A stretch of DNA of 40,409 bases from an uncultured Chthonomonas sp. (GTDB taxonomy: Bacteria; Armatimonadota; Chthonomonadetes; Chthonomonadales; CAJBBX01), in assembly GCA_903951425.1 (NCBI GenBank), contig CAJBBX010000004.1:1-40409 (forward strand). Reading direction: 5' to 3'. Within the stretch, counting starts at the first letter, position 1. Every line of letters starts with the position of its first letter. This document shows, piece by piece, positions 31,864 to 39,440 of the stretch. Both the position numbers and the translations under genes were made by a program. The notes under the pieces were generated by a model. That model saw only the letters and a program-made list of their open reading frames with translations, searched no databases and was not told where the DNA came from.

Positions 31864-32526
31864 TTGGCTATCGGCTCCTTGTTTGTGGTCTCCGGCCCCA
31901 GCGGCGTGGGCAAGGACACTCTGCTGCAGCGTGTCCTGTCGCGCCTGGGCCAGGGCGCACTCGTGCGGGTCACCACGGCCACCACGCGCCCCAAGCGGCC
32001 CGGCGACCTGGACGGCGTCGCGTACCACTTCCTGAGCCGCGACGAGTTCGAGAGGCGTGCGGCGGCGGGCTGGTTCCTTGAGTGGGCTCGCTTCGGCGGC
32101 GAGCTCTACGGCACGCCTACCGGGGCGGTGGCCGAGGCCCGGGCGGCTGGCAGGCACGTGCTGATCCAGATCGACGTGCAGGGCGCCGACCAGGTGCGCG
32201 CGCTGGCGCCTGATGCGGTACTCATCTTCATCGCACCGCCCACCATGGTAGCCATGCGCGATCGGCTGCTGGCGCCGGGAGCCGATGCCCGTAACGATCT
32301 GGAGCAGCGCCTGCAGCGCGGCGCCGAGGAGGTGGCCGGCGCCGGGAGGTTCGACTTCGTGGTCATCAATGACGTGCTGGAGGAGGCCACTGACGAGTTG
32401 GAGGCCGTCCTCGTGCTGCATGGCGCCGCGCCGGCCGGCCCAACGCCGGCGCAGCGGCGGCTGGCAGAGCGGTGTACGGCAGCGGCCCGGAGGCAGCACC
32501 TCGACGCCCTCTTGGCGGATCGTTAG
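31864..32526 (+). CDS. gmk: Guanylate kinase
   Basis: A 220-residue enzyme converting GMP to GDP with ATP. The P-loop is SGPSGVGKDTLLQRV, where K17 is followed by D18 rather than the usual Ser or Gly. GMP-binding segments are TTATTRPKRPGDLDGVAYHF, FLEWARFGGELYGTP and IQIDVQGADQV, with the lid and end regions IFIAPPTM and DFVVINDVLEEA. I chose TTG 31864, because GGGAGGG lies six bases upstream and the protein then starts at the family N-terminus; the frame is open back to 31726 inside the regulator gene. It is 3 bp upstream of ricT, so the pair is probably co-transcribed. Confidence 0.94.
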   Translation: MAIGSLFVVSGPSGVGKDTLLQRVLSRLGQGALVRVTTATTRPKRPGDLDGVAYHFLSRDEFERRAAAGWFLEWARFGGELYGTPTGAVAEARAAGRHVLIQIDVQGADQVRALAPDAVLIFIAPPTMVAMRDRLLAPGADARNDLEQRLQRGAEEVAGAGRFDFVVINDVLEEATDELEAVLVLHGAAPAGPTPAQRRLAERCTAAARRQHLDALLADR

Positions 32527-32529
32527 CCC

Positions 32530-33390
32530 ATGCCGCTCGCTGTGGGGGTCGCCTTCCGGCGCTGCACGCGCGCCTACTGGTTCGATCCGGGCTCACTGGA
32601 GCCTGCCGAGGGCGCCGATGTGGTGGTGGAGACCGCCAAGGGCCTCGACATCGGCCACGTGCGCATCGCGCCGGTCGATGTGCCCGAGTCCGAGCTACAG
32701 GCTCCGCTGAAGCGCGTGGTGCGAATCGCCACCAAGCGCGACCTGGACTCGGTGACGCGCAACCGCGATCGTGCGGCCCGGGCGCTGCAGGTCTGCGGCG
32801 TGCGCATCCGGCACCATAAGCTGCCCATGAAGCCGCTCGCGGCCGACTTCGCCTTCGACAGCTCGCAGGTCACGGTCTACTTCTCGGCCGATACGCGCGT
32901 CGACTTCCGCGACCTCGTCAAAGACGTGGCGGGCCAGCTCCGGTGCCGCGTCCAGCTCCTCCAGGTTGGCGCACGGGACCAGGCCAAGATGCTGGGCGGT
33001 GTCGGCACCTGTGGACGCGAGCTCTGCTGTTCGTCGTTCATCACGGAGTTCATGCCCGTCTCCATGCGCATGGCCAAGGACCAGAGCCTCTTCCTGAACC
33101 CGGCCAAGTTCTCCGGCGCCTGCGGCAAGCTGATGTGCTGCCTGCGCTACGAGCACGAGGTCTACGTGGCAGCCAAGCGCATTCTCCCCCCGTTGGGCGC
33201 CACCATCGAGACGCCGATGGGCAAGGGGCGGGTTGTGGGGCTGCAGATGCTCCGCGAGCAGGTCACTGTGCAGCTTGACGACGCCGAGGGTACCGTGGCG
33301 GTTGCACCCCACGATTGTACGTGGCGTGCGCATCCTGCCGCCGCCAACCACCCCGACGATGAGCTCGAGGGGAGCGACCTGGAGGACTAG
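32530..33390 (+). CDS. ricT: PSP1-domain protein, RicT/YaaT-like
   Basis: A 286-residue protein of the RicT (YaaT) family. The N-terminal PSP1 region has AVGVAFRRCTRAYWFDPG and VRIATKRDLDSV. The central part shows KLPMKPLAADFAFDSSQVTV and FRDLVKDVAGQLRCRVQL. A cysteine-rich block follows (GGVGTCGRELCCSSFITEF and FSGACGKLMCCLRYEHEVY), which in B. subtilis RicT takes part in Fe-S cluster binding by the RicAFT complex that affects RNase Y action. The RicA and RicF partners are not in the window. ATG 32530 is 3 bp after the gmk stop. The stop overlaps that of the convergent helicase gene within CTAG at 33387-33390. Confidence 0.95.
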   Translation: MPLAVGVAFRRCTRAYWFDPGSLEPAEGADVVVETAKGLDIGHVRIAPVDVPESELQAPLKRVVRIATKRDLDSVTRNRDRAARALQVCGVRIRHHKLPMKPLAADFAFDSSQVTVYFSADTRVDFRDLVKDVAGQLRCRVQLLQVGARDQAKMLGGVGTCGRELCCSSFITEFMPVSMRMAKDQSLFLNPAKFSGACGKLMCCLRYEHEVYVAAKRILPPLGATIETPMGKGRVVGLQMLREQVTVQLDDAEGTVAVAPHDCTWRAHPAAANHPDDELEGSDLED

Positions 33391-35720
33391 CCGGCCGGCG
33401 CGGTTAGGTCCCGCAGCAGGAGCTCAGCGCCGCGCTTGTCGGGGAAGCGCCCGCGGACGCCGGCGTCCATGTCGCCCATGGCGAACGCCGGTACCGCCGA
33501 GCCCACGCACGAGGGGCAGCCGTCGCGGCAGGCGCACGCGGCCACGATGTCCCGCGCTGCCGCCAGGATGCGGTCCACGCTGTCCAGGCACCGCCGGGCG
33601 AAGCCCATCCCGCCGGGGAACCGGTCGAACAGGAACACCGCCTCTCGGCCCAGGCAGGCGACATCCACCGTTGCCCCGATGTCGCTTACGTCGCACATGG
33701 CGAACATGGGCGCCACTTCAACCAGCAGGTTGGCAACCCCCAGGAGCGCGTCGGCCGCAGGGATGCCCTCGGCGGCGATGCGCTCGAGCATGGCGGGCGA
33801 CGGCGCGACCCACATCGCCACCGTGGGCAGCGTTACCGGCGGCAGGTCCAGCGGCTCGAAGCCCAGGCTGTCACGGCTGGTGAACTTGATCTTCTTGAAC
33901 ATGGGCAGGGTCGTCGTCACGGTCACGTCGCCGAGCCCCGTCTGCACCTCCCCGCGGTCGGTCCGCTCCACGGCCTCGTCCAGCCGTAGTTGCGCTACCT
34001 GCACGGCCTGGGTGTAGTAGTCCAGGTCGCGGCGCTCCACGTGGGCGATCTTCTGGTCCATGTCCAGTCGCGTGACGAAGTAGGTGTCGGCCTCGTGGAG
34101 GTAGACCGCGTTGGTGTGGAGCTGCTGCATGGCCCCTGCCTCGTCCATGGTCCCGATCACCCGGCTTCGATCGCTGTCGTCCTGAATGGTGTAGACCGGG
34201 CCCGCTATGTTGCGCAGGCTCACCTCTGCGGCCGGGTAGCTGCTCTGCGCCCAGTAGAGCCGGCCGTGGCGGCGCACCACCTGTTGCTCCTCTTCCAGTA
34301 CCTCGCCCAGCGCCGCGCCGTAGCCGCCGAAGCGCTCGAGGTCCGCGTCCGTGAGCGGTAGCTCCGATGCGGCGCATCGCACATGGCCGATGACGATGTG
34401 CGGGTTGTCCGCGTCAATGGTGGCCTGCTCGGGGCACTGGCCGAAGAGGTACTCCGCGTGGGTGGCGATATACTGGTCCATGGGCGAGTTCTGCGCTACG
34501 AGGAAGACGAGCGCGTCGGATCGCCCTCGCCCGGCGCGCCCTGCCTGCTGCCACATGCTGGCCACACTGCCGGGGTAGCCGACGAGGATGCAGGCGTCCA
34601 GCGACCCGATGTCGATGCCCAGCTCCAGGGCGTTTGTCGATGTGACCGCCAGCAGGTCGCGATCCAGGAGCCTCCGCTCGATCTCCCGGCGGTCCTCAGC
34701 CAGGTAGCCTCCCCGGTAGGCGTGGATACGCTCGGTGAGCCGCTTGCCGTCGCGCCGCAGGGCCTCGCGGGTCTCGCGGTAGAGCATCTCGGCCGTGAGA
34801 CGGGTGCGCGAGAAGGCGATCGTCTGCACTCCGCTCCGCATGAGGGTGGCAAGGAGCCTCACGGCCTCGTGGACGCAGCTCCGGCGCTCGCCGCCGGCAC
34901 GCCAGCCCGGCTCGCCTTCGGGGCGCACGATGAGGGGCGGGTTCCAGATGACGAACCTCTTGGGCCCCGCGGGCGAGCCGTCATGTGTGATCAGCTTCAC
35001 CGGGCGGCCCAGGATTCGCTCGGCGTGCTCCTGCGGGTTTCCGATCGTTGCCGACGAGCAGATGTAGGTCGGCTCTGAGCCATAGTGGCGGCAGATGCGG
35101 TCCAGCCGCCGCAGCACATTGGCCAGGTGCGACCCGAAGACGCCCCGGTAGGCGTGAAGCTCGTCGATGACCACGTACCTTAGATGGCTCAGGAACCTGT
35201 TCCACCGCGGATGGTTGGGGAGGATGCCCGCGTGGAGCATGTCGGGGTTGGTGAGGGCCGCATGGGCCGCGTCGCGCACCTTGCGCCGCTGGTTCTGCGG
35301 TGTGTCGCCGTCATATGTGCCCGCAATGAGCCCGATGCCCTCCTTCCCGCCGTACCGCTGCAGTACGCGGAACTGGTCCTGCGCCAGCGCCTTGGTGGGG
35401 TAGAGGAGCAGCGCCGTGGCCAGCGGGTCCGCCACCACGGCCTCAACAATGGGGATGGCGTAGCAGAGCGTCTTGCCGCTGGCCGTCCCGGTGACCACCA
35501 CGACGCTCTGCCCCTGCCGCGCGCCCGCGATGGCCTCCATCTGGTGGGAGTAGAGCCGATCGACCCCGTCGCGCTCCAGTATCTGCCGGATCGGATCCGA
35601 GAGGCCGAGGTCCGCCTCCCCGAAGGCGGCGTTCCGCGGTTCCGTGTTGCGGATGCAGACGGCCTGGCCCTCGTAGTACGGCAGTGTCTGGATCCTGGCG
35701 GCGATCTCCGCAAGGTTCAT
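33387..35720 (-). CDS. mrfA: DEAD/DEAH-box helicase with DUF1998-type Cys region (MrfA-like)
   Basis: A 777-residue superfamily 2 helicase of the YprA/MrfA type. Walker A is VVTGTASGKTLCY (residues 78-84 GTASGKT), Walker B IDELHAYRG (DELH 186-189), motif III SATIGNP, motif V TNALELGIDIGSLDA and motif VI QQAGRAGRGRSDALVF, all canonical. The C-terminal domain ends with a four-cysteine cluster (CACRDGCPSCVG) typical of MrfA. In Bacillus subtilis MrfA acts with the exonuclease MrfB in a nucleotide-excision pathway for mitomycin damage. Here its ATG overlaps the stop of the upstream paralogue (35717-35720, ATGA), so the two are translationally coupled. The full set of motifs predicts an active helicase. 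Confidence 0.95.
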   Translation of the reverse strand: MNLAEIAARIQTLPYYEGQAVCIRNTEPRNAAFGEADLGLSDPIRQILERDGVDRLYSHQMEAIAGARQGQSVVVVTGTASGKTLCYAIPIVEAVVADPLATALLLYPTKALAQDQFRVLQRYGGKEGIGLIAGTYDGDTPQNQRRKVRDAAHAALTNPDMLHAGILPNHPRWNRFLSHLRYVVIDELHAYRGVFGSHLANVLRRLDRICRHYGSEPTYICSSATIGNPQEHAERILGRPVKLITHDGSPAGPKRFVIWNPPLIVRPEGEPGWRAGGERRSCVHEAVRLLATLMRSGVQTIAFSRTRLTAEMLYRETREALRRDGKRLTERIHAYRGGYLAEDRREIERRLLDRDLLAVTSTNALELGIDIGSLDACILVGYPGSVASMWQQAGRAGRGRSDALVFLVAQNSPMDQYIATHAEYLFGQCPEQATIDADNPHIVIGHVRCAASELPLTDADLERFGGYGAALGEVLEEEQQVVRRHGRLYWAQSSYPAAEVSLRNIAGPVYTIQDDSDRSRVIGTMDEAGAMQQLHTNAVYLHEADTYFVTRLDMDQKIAHVERRDLDYYTQAVQVAQLRLDEAVERTDRGEVQTGLGDVTVTTTLPMFKKIKFTSRDSLGFEPLDLPPVTLPTVAMWVAPSPAMLERIAAEGIPAADALLGVANLLVEVAPMFAMCDVSDIGATVDVACLGREAVFLFDRFPGGMGFARRCLDSVDRILAAARDIVAACACRDGCPSCVGSAVPAFAMGDMDAGVRGRFPDKRGAELLLRDLTAPAG

Positions 35721-38464
35721 GGCGTGGTCTCCTTGGTTTCGTGCGCGGGCGGCTCCGGCTTGCGGCGGGCGCGCAGGCGGGCGAGCGAGGCCAGGTCATC
35801 GCCTGCGCGGATGGCCGAGCGCTCGGGTGTCTGGGGCGACGTTTCTACACGCTCGGCGGGCATCTCAAGCCGTTGGCCGGGTAGCTCCGCATGCGGCTCG
35901 GCGGCGCCGCTTCGGCGCAGTCGGCGCACCAGCTCCCGGTCGAAGCCCGCCCGTGTGCGCGAGCGTGTGGAGGCATCAGGGCTGGTGAGCGCCGCCGGAC
36001 TTGGCGGCTCAGGCCGCTCCAGGCGGTCGCCGAACTCAATCGCGTGGGGGAGCTTGGGCTCCCGTTGGCGCTCCAGCCTCCGCTTCAGTTCGCGCTCCAG
36101 CGAGAGGCGCACGGCTTCCGCGTTCTCAGTCATCCGCTCGTTGTCGATCTCCGGCGTCGCCACGTGGTCGGCCAGGAGGCCCTTGAGGATGGCCATCGAC
36201 GCGCGCTTGTCGGGGACCGAACCCTCGCCACGTTCCACGTTCCACGTAGTGAAGCGCCGAAGCGGCTTGCCCACGCAGAGCGGGCACCCGGTGCGGCATT
36301 CGCACTTGCGGATGGCGTCATAGACGGCGGGCAGCACTTCGTGGATGCGGTCATAGGCGGCCTGGCTGTACCCGAGGCCGCGCGGTAGCCGTTCGTAGAT
36401 GAAGACGGCCTGCCACGGCGAGTTGGAGCAACCCACGCTGTGCGATAGGTCGGCCGTATCGCACCGCACGAACAGCGGCAGAAGCATCCGTGCCGCGTAC
36501 CCGATGCCGCGGAGGCCCTGCATCACGTCGAGGCCCGCGCGCCGCACGTCGGACAGCAGCGGCTCCGGAGCCACGAACCAGACCGCCATGGTCTCGAGCC
36601 ACATAGTCGGCGTGAAGACCGCATGTGTGGAGGCGGCGTCCAGCGATCGGAAGGGGATGCGCGAGTAGTGGGTCGTGTCGAAATGCGCCGTCACCTCGCC
36701 CCAATTGCACTCTCCAGAGCCCATGGGCTTGCGGCGCAGCACATGGTCGATGTGATTCACATCGGTGCCGCCCGAAGGCTGCGTGTAGTAGTCCACGTCC
36801 TCGCGGTGGACCGTACAGACCTTGCGGCCGAGGTCGAGGTGGTCCACCAGATAGGTGTCGCCGTGCTGCATGTAGACGGCGCCCTCGTGGATCAGCGGCT
36901 GGGCGTCGTACTCGTTGAGATGGCCGATGACCTGCCCGGTGTCGCGGTCCTGAATCGGCACGTCGGCGCCGTCCATGCTGCGCAGTCCGAACTCGTGCTG
37001 GGGCGTCTCCGACGTGGCGTGGTACCAGCTGTGGCCGATGCGGCGGACCTTGCCCTGCGCCTCGAGGACCGCCATGGCGGTGCTCGCGTGGGGGCCGAAG
37101 AGGCTCATCTCGCCCTGCTCCATGGGCATCTCATGGGCGGCGCAACGGAGGTGGCCCATGACCACGAATGGGTTGTGCGGGTCCACGCTCGCCGTCTCCA
37201 GCGGACGGCCGAACAGGTACTCGGGGTGCCGCATGATGTACTGGTTGGCCGGCGTCTCCAGCCCGACCAGCACACAGAGCCCCTCGCCATCGGCCCGGCC
37301 GGCTCGGCCCGCCTGCTGGAGGAAGGCTGTCAGTGTGCCGGGGTAGCCCACCAGCACCGAGGCAGCCAGCGAGCCGGTGCGGATGCCATTCTCCAGGGCC
37401 GGCGTGGCGCTTACTCCGGCCAGCGAGCCCGCGAGTAGCCGCTGCTCGATGGCGCGTCGCTCCGGCTGCAGGTACCCGGCCCGGTATGCCTCGACGGACC
37501 TCGAGCCGGCCGATGCAGCGTCGCCCAGCTCCTCGCTGCAGTAGCGCGCGATGAGCTCCGCCGAGATCTTGGCCTTGGAGAAGGCGATGGTCGGCGCGCC
37601 GGCGGTGATCAGCCTCGCCATGATGTCGGCCGCCTCGATCAGCGCGCCTCGCCGTGCCTTGCGCCGCGTGGATCGGATGATGGGAGGGTTCCAGAGCACG
37701 AAGGTGCGCAGGCCCGAGGGTGCGCCGCTCTGGTCGATCACGTGCGCGGCGCGGCCCGTCAGCGCCTCCATGAGTTCCGCCGCGTTGGCCACCGGTCCGC
37801 AGGCGCTCTGTACCGTGGGACGCGCACCGTAGTGGCCGGCGACGCGGAGCAGGCGCCGCACGAGGTTGCCCATACCCGCGCCGAACATGCCGCCGTAGGC
37901 GTGCAGGTCGTCGATGATCAAGAGATCCAGGCGGCTCAGGAAGCGCTGCCAGCGGGCGTGCTGAGGCATGAGGCCCGCGTGGACCATGTCCGGTGTAGTG
38001 ATGATGAGGCGCCCCTCCTCGCGGAGCCTCCGGCGCGTGGCGGCGGCCATCTCGCCGCGCATGGCGCCCATGGTCACATCGCCCAAGCCTGCCCCCGCCA
38101 GCAGCGCCTCCAACTGCACGGCATGGTCGAGGCACGAGGAGCGGCTAGGGCAGAGGATGAGGGCGCAGCAGTCGCGGCCCAGCATGGCTGAGGACGCCGC
38201 CAGCCTGAGGCTGGAGGACTTACCTGTATCCACCCCGGTGGCCAGCACGCCGTCGCGGCGGCTCTGGGCAAGCTGCATGAGCTCCAGCTGGTGGCTGTAG
38301 AGCGGGTACTCCCCGGAGGTATGCAGGGCGGCGCACAGGGGCGCGGGTAGTCCTTCCTCGGCGGCGTACACCGGCGCCCGGGCAGGAACGCGGTGGATGT
38401 GCGTGATCTGCCCGGCGTAGAACGGGCTGCCGCGCAGGGCCTCGATCCAGGTCTCGGCGCCCAT
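35717..38464 (-). CDS. Degenerate MrfA-like helicase paralogue
   Basis: A 915-residue paralogue of the next gene, alignable over almost the full length (LYSHQLELM; RWQRFLSRLDLLIIDD; HPEYLFGRP; MHGHLRCAAHE-like regions). Its ATPase motifs differ: Walker A reads ATGVDTGKSSS (G77-K82-S83), Walker B is DDLH (185-188) instead of DELH, motif III is SAC instead of SAT, and motif V is ATPALENGIRTGS. Motif VI (QQAGRAGRADGE) and the four-cysteine cluster (CECRTGCPLCVG) remain. A C-terminal extension of about 130 residues is charged and Pro-rich, probably disordered. It may be a weakened ATPase or a structural subunit, or may bind damaged DNA. It lies 9 bp after the exonuclease gene. There is no frameshift, and the reading frame is well kept. 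Confidence 0.9.
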   Translation of the reverse strand: MGAETWIEALRGSPFYAGQITHIHRVPARAPVYAAEEGLPAPLCAALHTSGEYPLYSHQLELMQLAQSRRDGVLATGVDTGKSSSLRLAASSAMLGRDCCALILCPSRSSCLDHAVQLEALLAGAGLGDVTMGAMRGEMAAATRRRLREEGRLIITTPDMVHAGLMPQHARWQRFLSRLDLLIIDDLHAYGGMFGAGMGNLVRRLLRVAGHYGARPTVQSACGPVANAAELMEALTGRAAHVIDQSGAPSGLRTFVLWNPPIIRSTRRKARRGALIEAADIMARLITAGAPTIAFSKAKISAELIARYCSEELGDAASAGSRSVEAYRAGYLQPERRAIEQRLLAGSLAGVSATPALENGIRTGSLAASVLVGYPGTLTAFLQQAGRAGRADGEGLCVLVGLETPANQYIMRHPEYLFGRPLETASVDPHNPFVVMGHLRCAAHEMPMEQGEMSLFGPHASTAMAVLEAQGKVRRIGHSWYHATSETPQHEFGLRSMDGADVPIQDRDTGQVIGHLNEYDAQPLIHEGAVYMQHGDTYLVDHLDLGRKVCTVHREDVDYYTQPSGGTDVNHIDHVLRRKPMGSGECNWGEVTAHFDTTHYSRIPFRSLDAASTHAVFTPTMWLETMAVWFVAPEPLLSDVRRAGLDVMQGLRGIGYAARMLLPLFVRCDTADLSHSVGCSNSPWQAVFIYERLPRGLGYSQAAYDRIHEVLPAVYDAIRKCECRTGCPLCVGKPLRRFTTWNVERGEGSVPDKRASMAILKGLLADHVATPEIDNERMTENAEAVRLSLERELKRRLERQREPKLPHAIEFGDRLERPEPPSPAALTSPDASTRSRTRAGFDRELVRRLRRSGAAEPHAELPGQRLEMPAERVETSPQTPERSAIRAGDDLASLARLRARRKPEPPAHETKETTP

Positions 38465-38473
38465 GGCAGTAGC

Positions 38474-39397
38474 CTACGGAAGCCTGGCGGCCAGCTCCGC
38501 CAGCGTTAGCAGGTCCTGCAGGTTGTGCTCCAGGATGCGCTCGAGATGGGTGGCGTTGCCGGTGCGGACGAAGTGGTGGTAGGCGTCAGGCACGGCCCAG
38601 CCGGGGATGTCTTCGGCGCGTCGGCGCCCGCAGACCTGCCGCTCCAACGTCTGTAGCTTGCAGTCGGGTAGCGCATCGGCCCAACATCGGCGAGCCATGT
38701 GGAGCAGGTCCACATGCGCCGCCGGCGGCGTCCATAATACGCCTGTGGCGGCTGCCCGGGCCCGCAGGTATGGTACGTCGAAGCTCTTGCCGTTGAAGGT
38801 GAGGACGGCGTCGGCTCCGGCCAGCGCCTCGACCGACCAAGCCACTACCGCGGGCTCCTCGGAGTAGTCGCGCGCCAGATGCTGGTTCAGCGTAAGGACG
38901 CCCTGGTCGTACTCCAGCATCCCCACAAGGAAGACCGGCGAGTTGCCCAGCCCCGTCGTCTCGATGTCGAGGAAGATGGCCCGCTGGGCAGGGCGCCCGG
39001 TCGGCCCGGCGGTGGCCCGGCTGGAGGTCGAGCCCGGGTCGCCGAATGCCGACCGCACGAGGGTCTCGATGGACGTTGCGGTGCGCCCCAGGTCGGCGGC
39101 AACGTCGCAACGCACAAACGAAGGGCCCCACTTCGCATGCTGCAACTCCACGCCGCGGACCGCTTCGTCCAGCGTGATGGAGCGCGTAGGAGGTTCGTAG
39201 CGGCGTCCCTGCGCCATGGGCTGACGCGGCTCGCCCAGTTCGGGGTTCCACGCGAAGTAGGGGGATGCCGCCGGCGTCGCCTTGCGCGGCGATGCGGGCT
39301 CTGGCTCGCTCGTGGCGGCGTCGGATTCGGGCTGCTCCGCGCCGTGGGTTCGCAACATTGCCCGGCGGATCAGGTCGCGGTCGCCGGTCGGTGCCAT
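38474..39397 (-). CDS. mrfB: DEDDh-type exonuclease, MrfB/YprB-like
   Basis: A 307-residue protein. Residues about 1-130 are a variable, partly disordered head (SEPEPASPRKATPAASPYF; then ITLDEAVRGVELQHAKWGP). The RNase H-like nuclease domain follows: IFLDIETTGLGNSPVFLVG (first D and E), LTFNGKSFDVPYLRARA (third acidic), HVDLLHMARRCW, and EHNLQDLLTLAEL with the H-x3-D end typical of the MrfB active site. The C-terminal TPR region of B. subtilis YprB is absent. I chose ATG 39397 (MAPTGDRD) because AGAGGA lies ten bases upstream; an in-frame ATG at 39451 has no ribosome site and overlaps the upstream gene. It is first in a three-gene operon with the two helicases. Confidence 0.92.
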   Translation of the reverse strand: MAPTGDRDLIRRAMLRTHGAEQPESDAATSEPEPASPRKATPAASPYFAWNPELGEPRQPMAQGRRYEPPTRSITLDEAVRGVELQHAKWGPSFVRCDVAADLGRTATSIETLVRSAFGDPGSTSSRATAGPTGRPAQRAIFLDIETTGLGNSPVFLVGMLEYDQGVLTLNQHLARDYSEEPAVVAWSVEALAGADAVLTFNGKSFDVPYLRARAAATGVLWTPPAAHVDLLHMARRCWADALPDCKLQTLERQVCGRRRAEDIPGWAVPDAYHHFVRTGNATHLERILEHNLQDLLTLAELAARLP

Positions 39398-39440
39398 GGT
39401 CTTGGTGTCCTCTGGGTGGGGCGTCAGGGCTTCACGTGCC

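Noticed and set aside
35184-37438. Several plus-strand open frames over the helicase genes
   Set aside because: They run antisense to conserved helicase motifs and show no domain or ribosome site.
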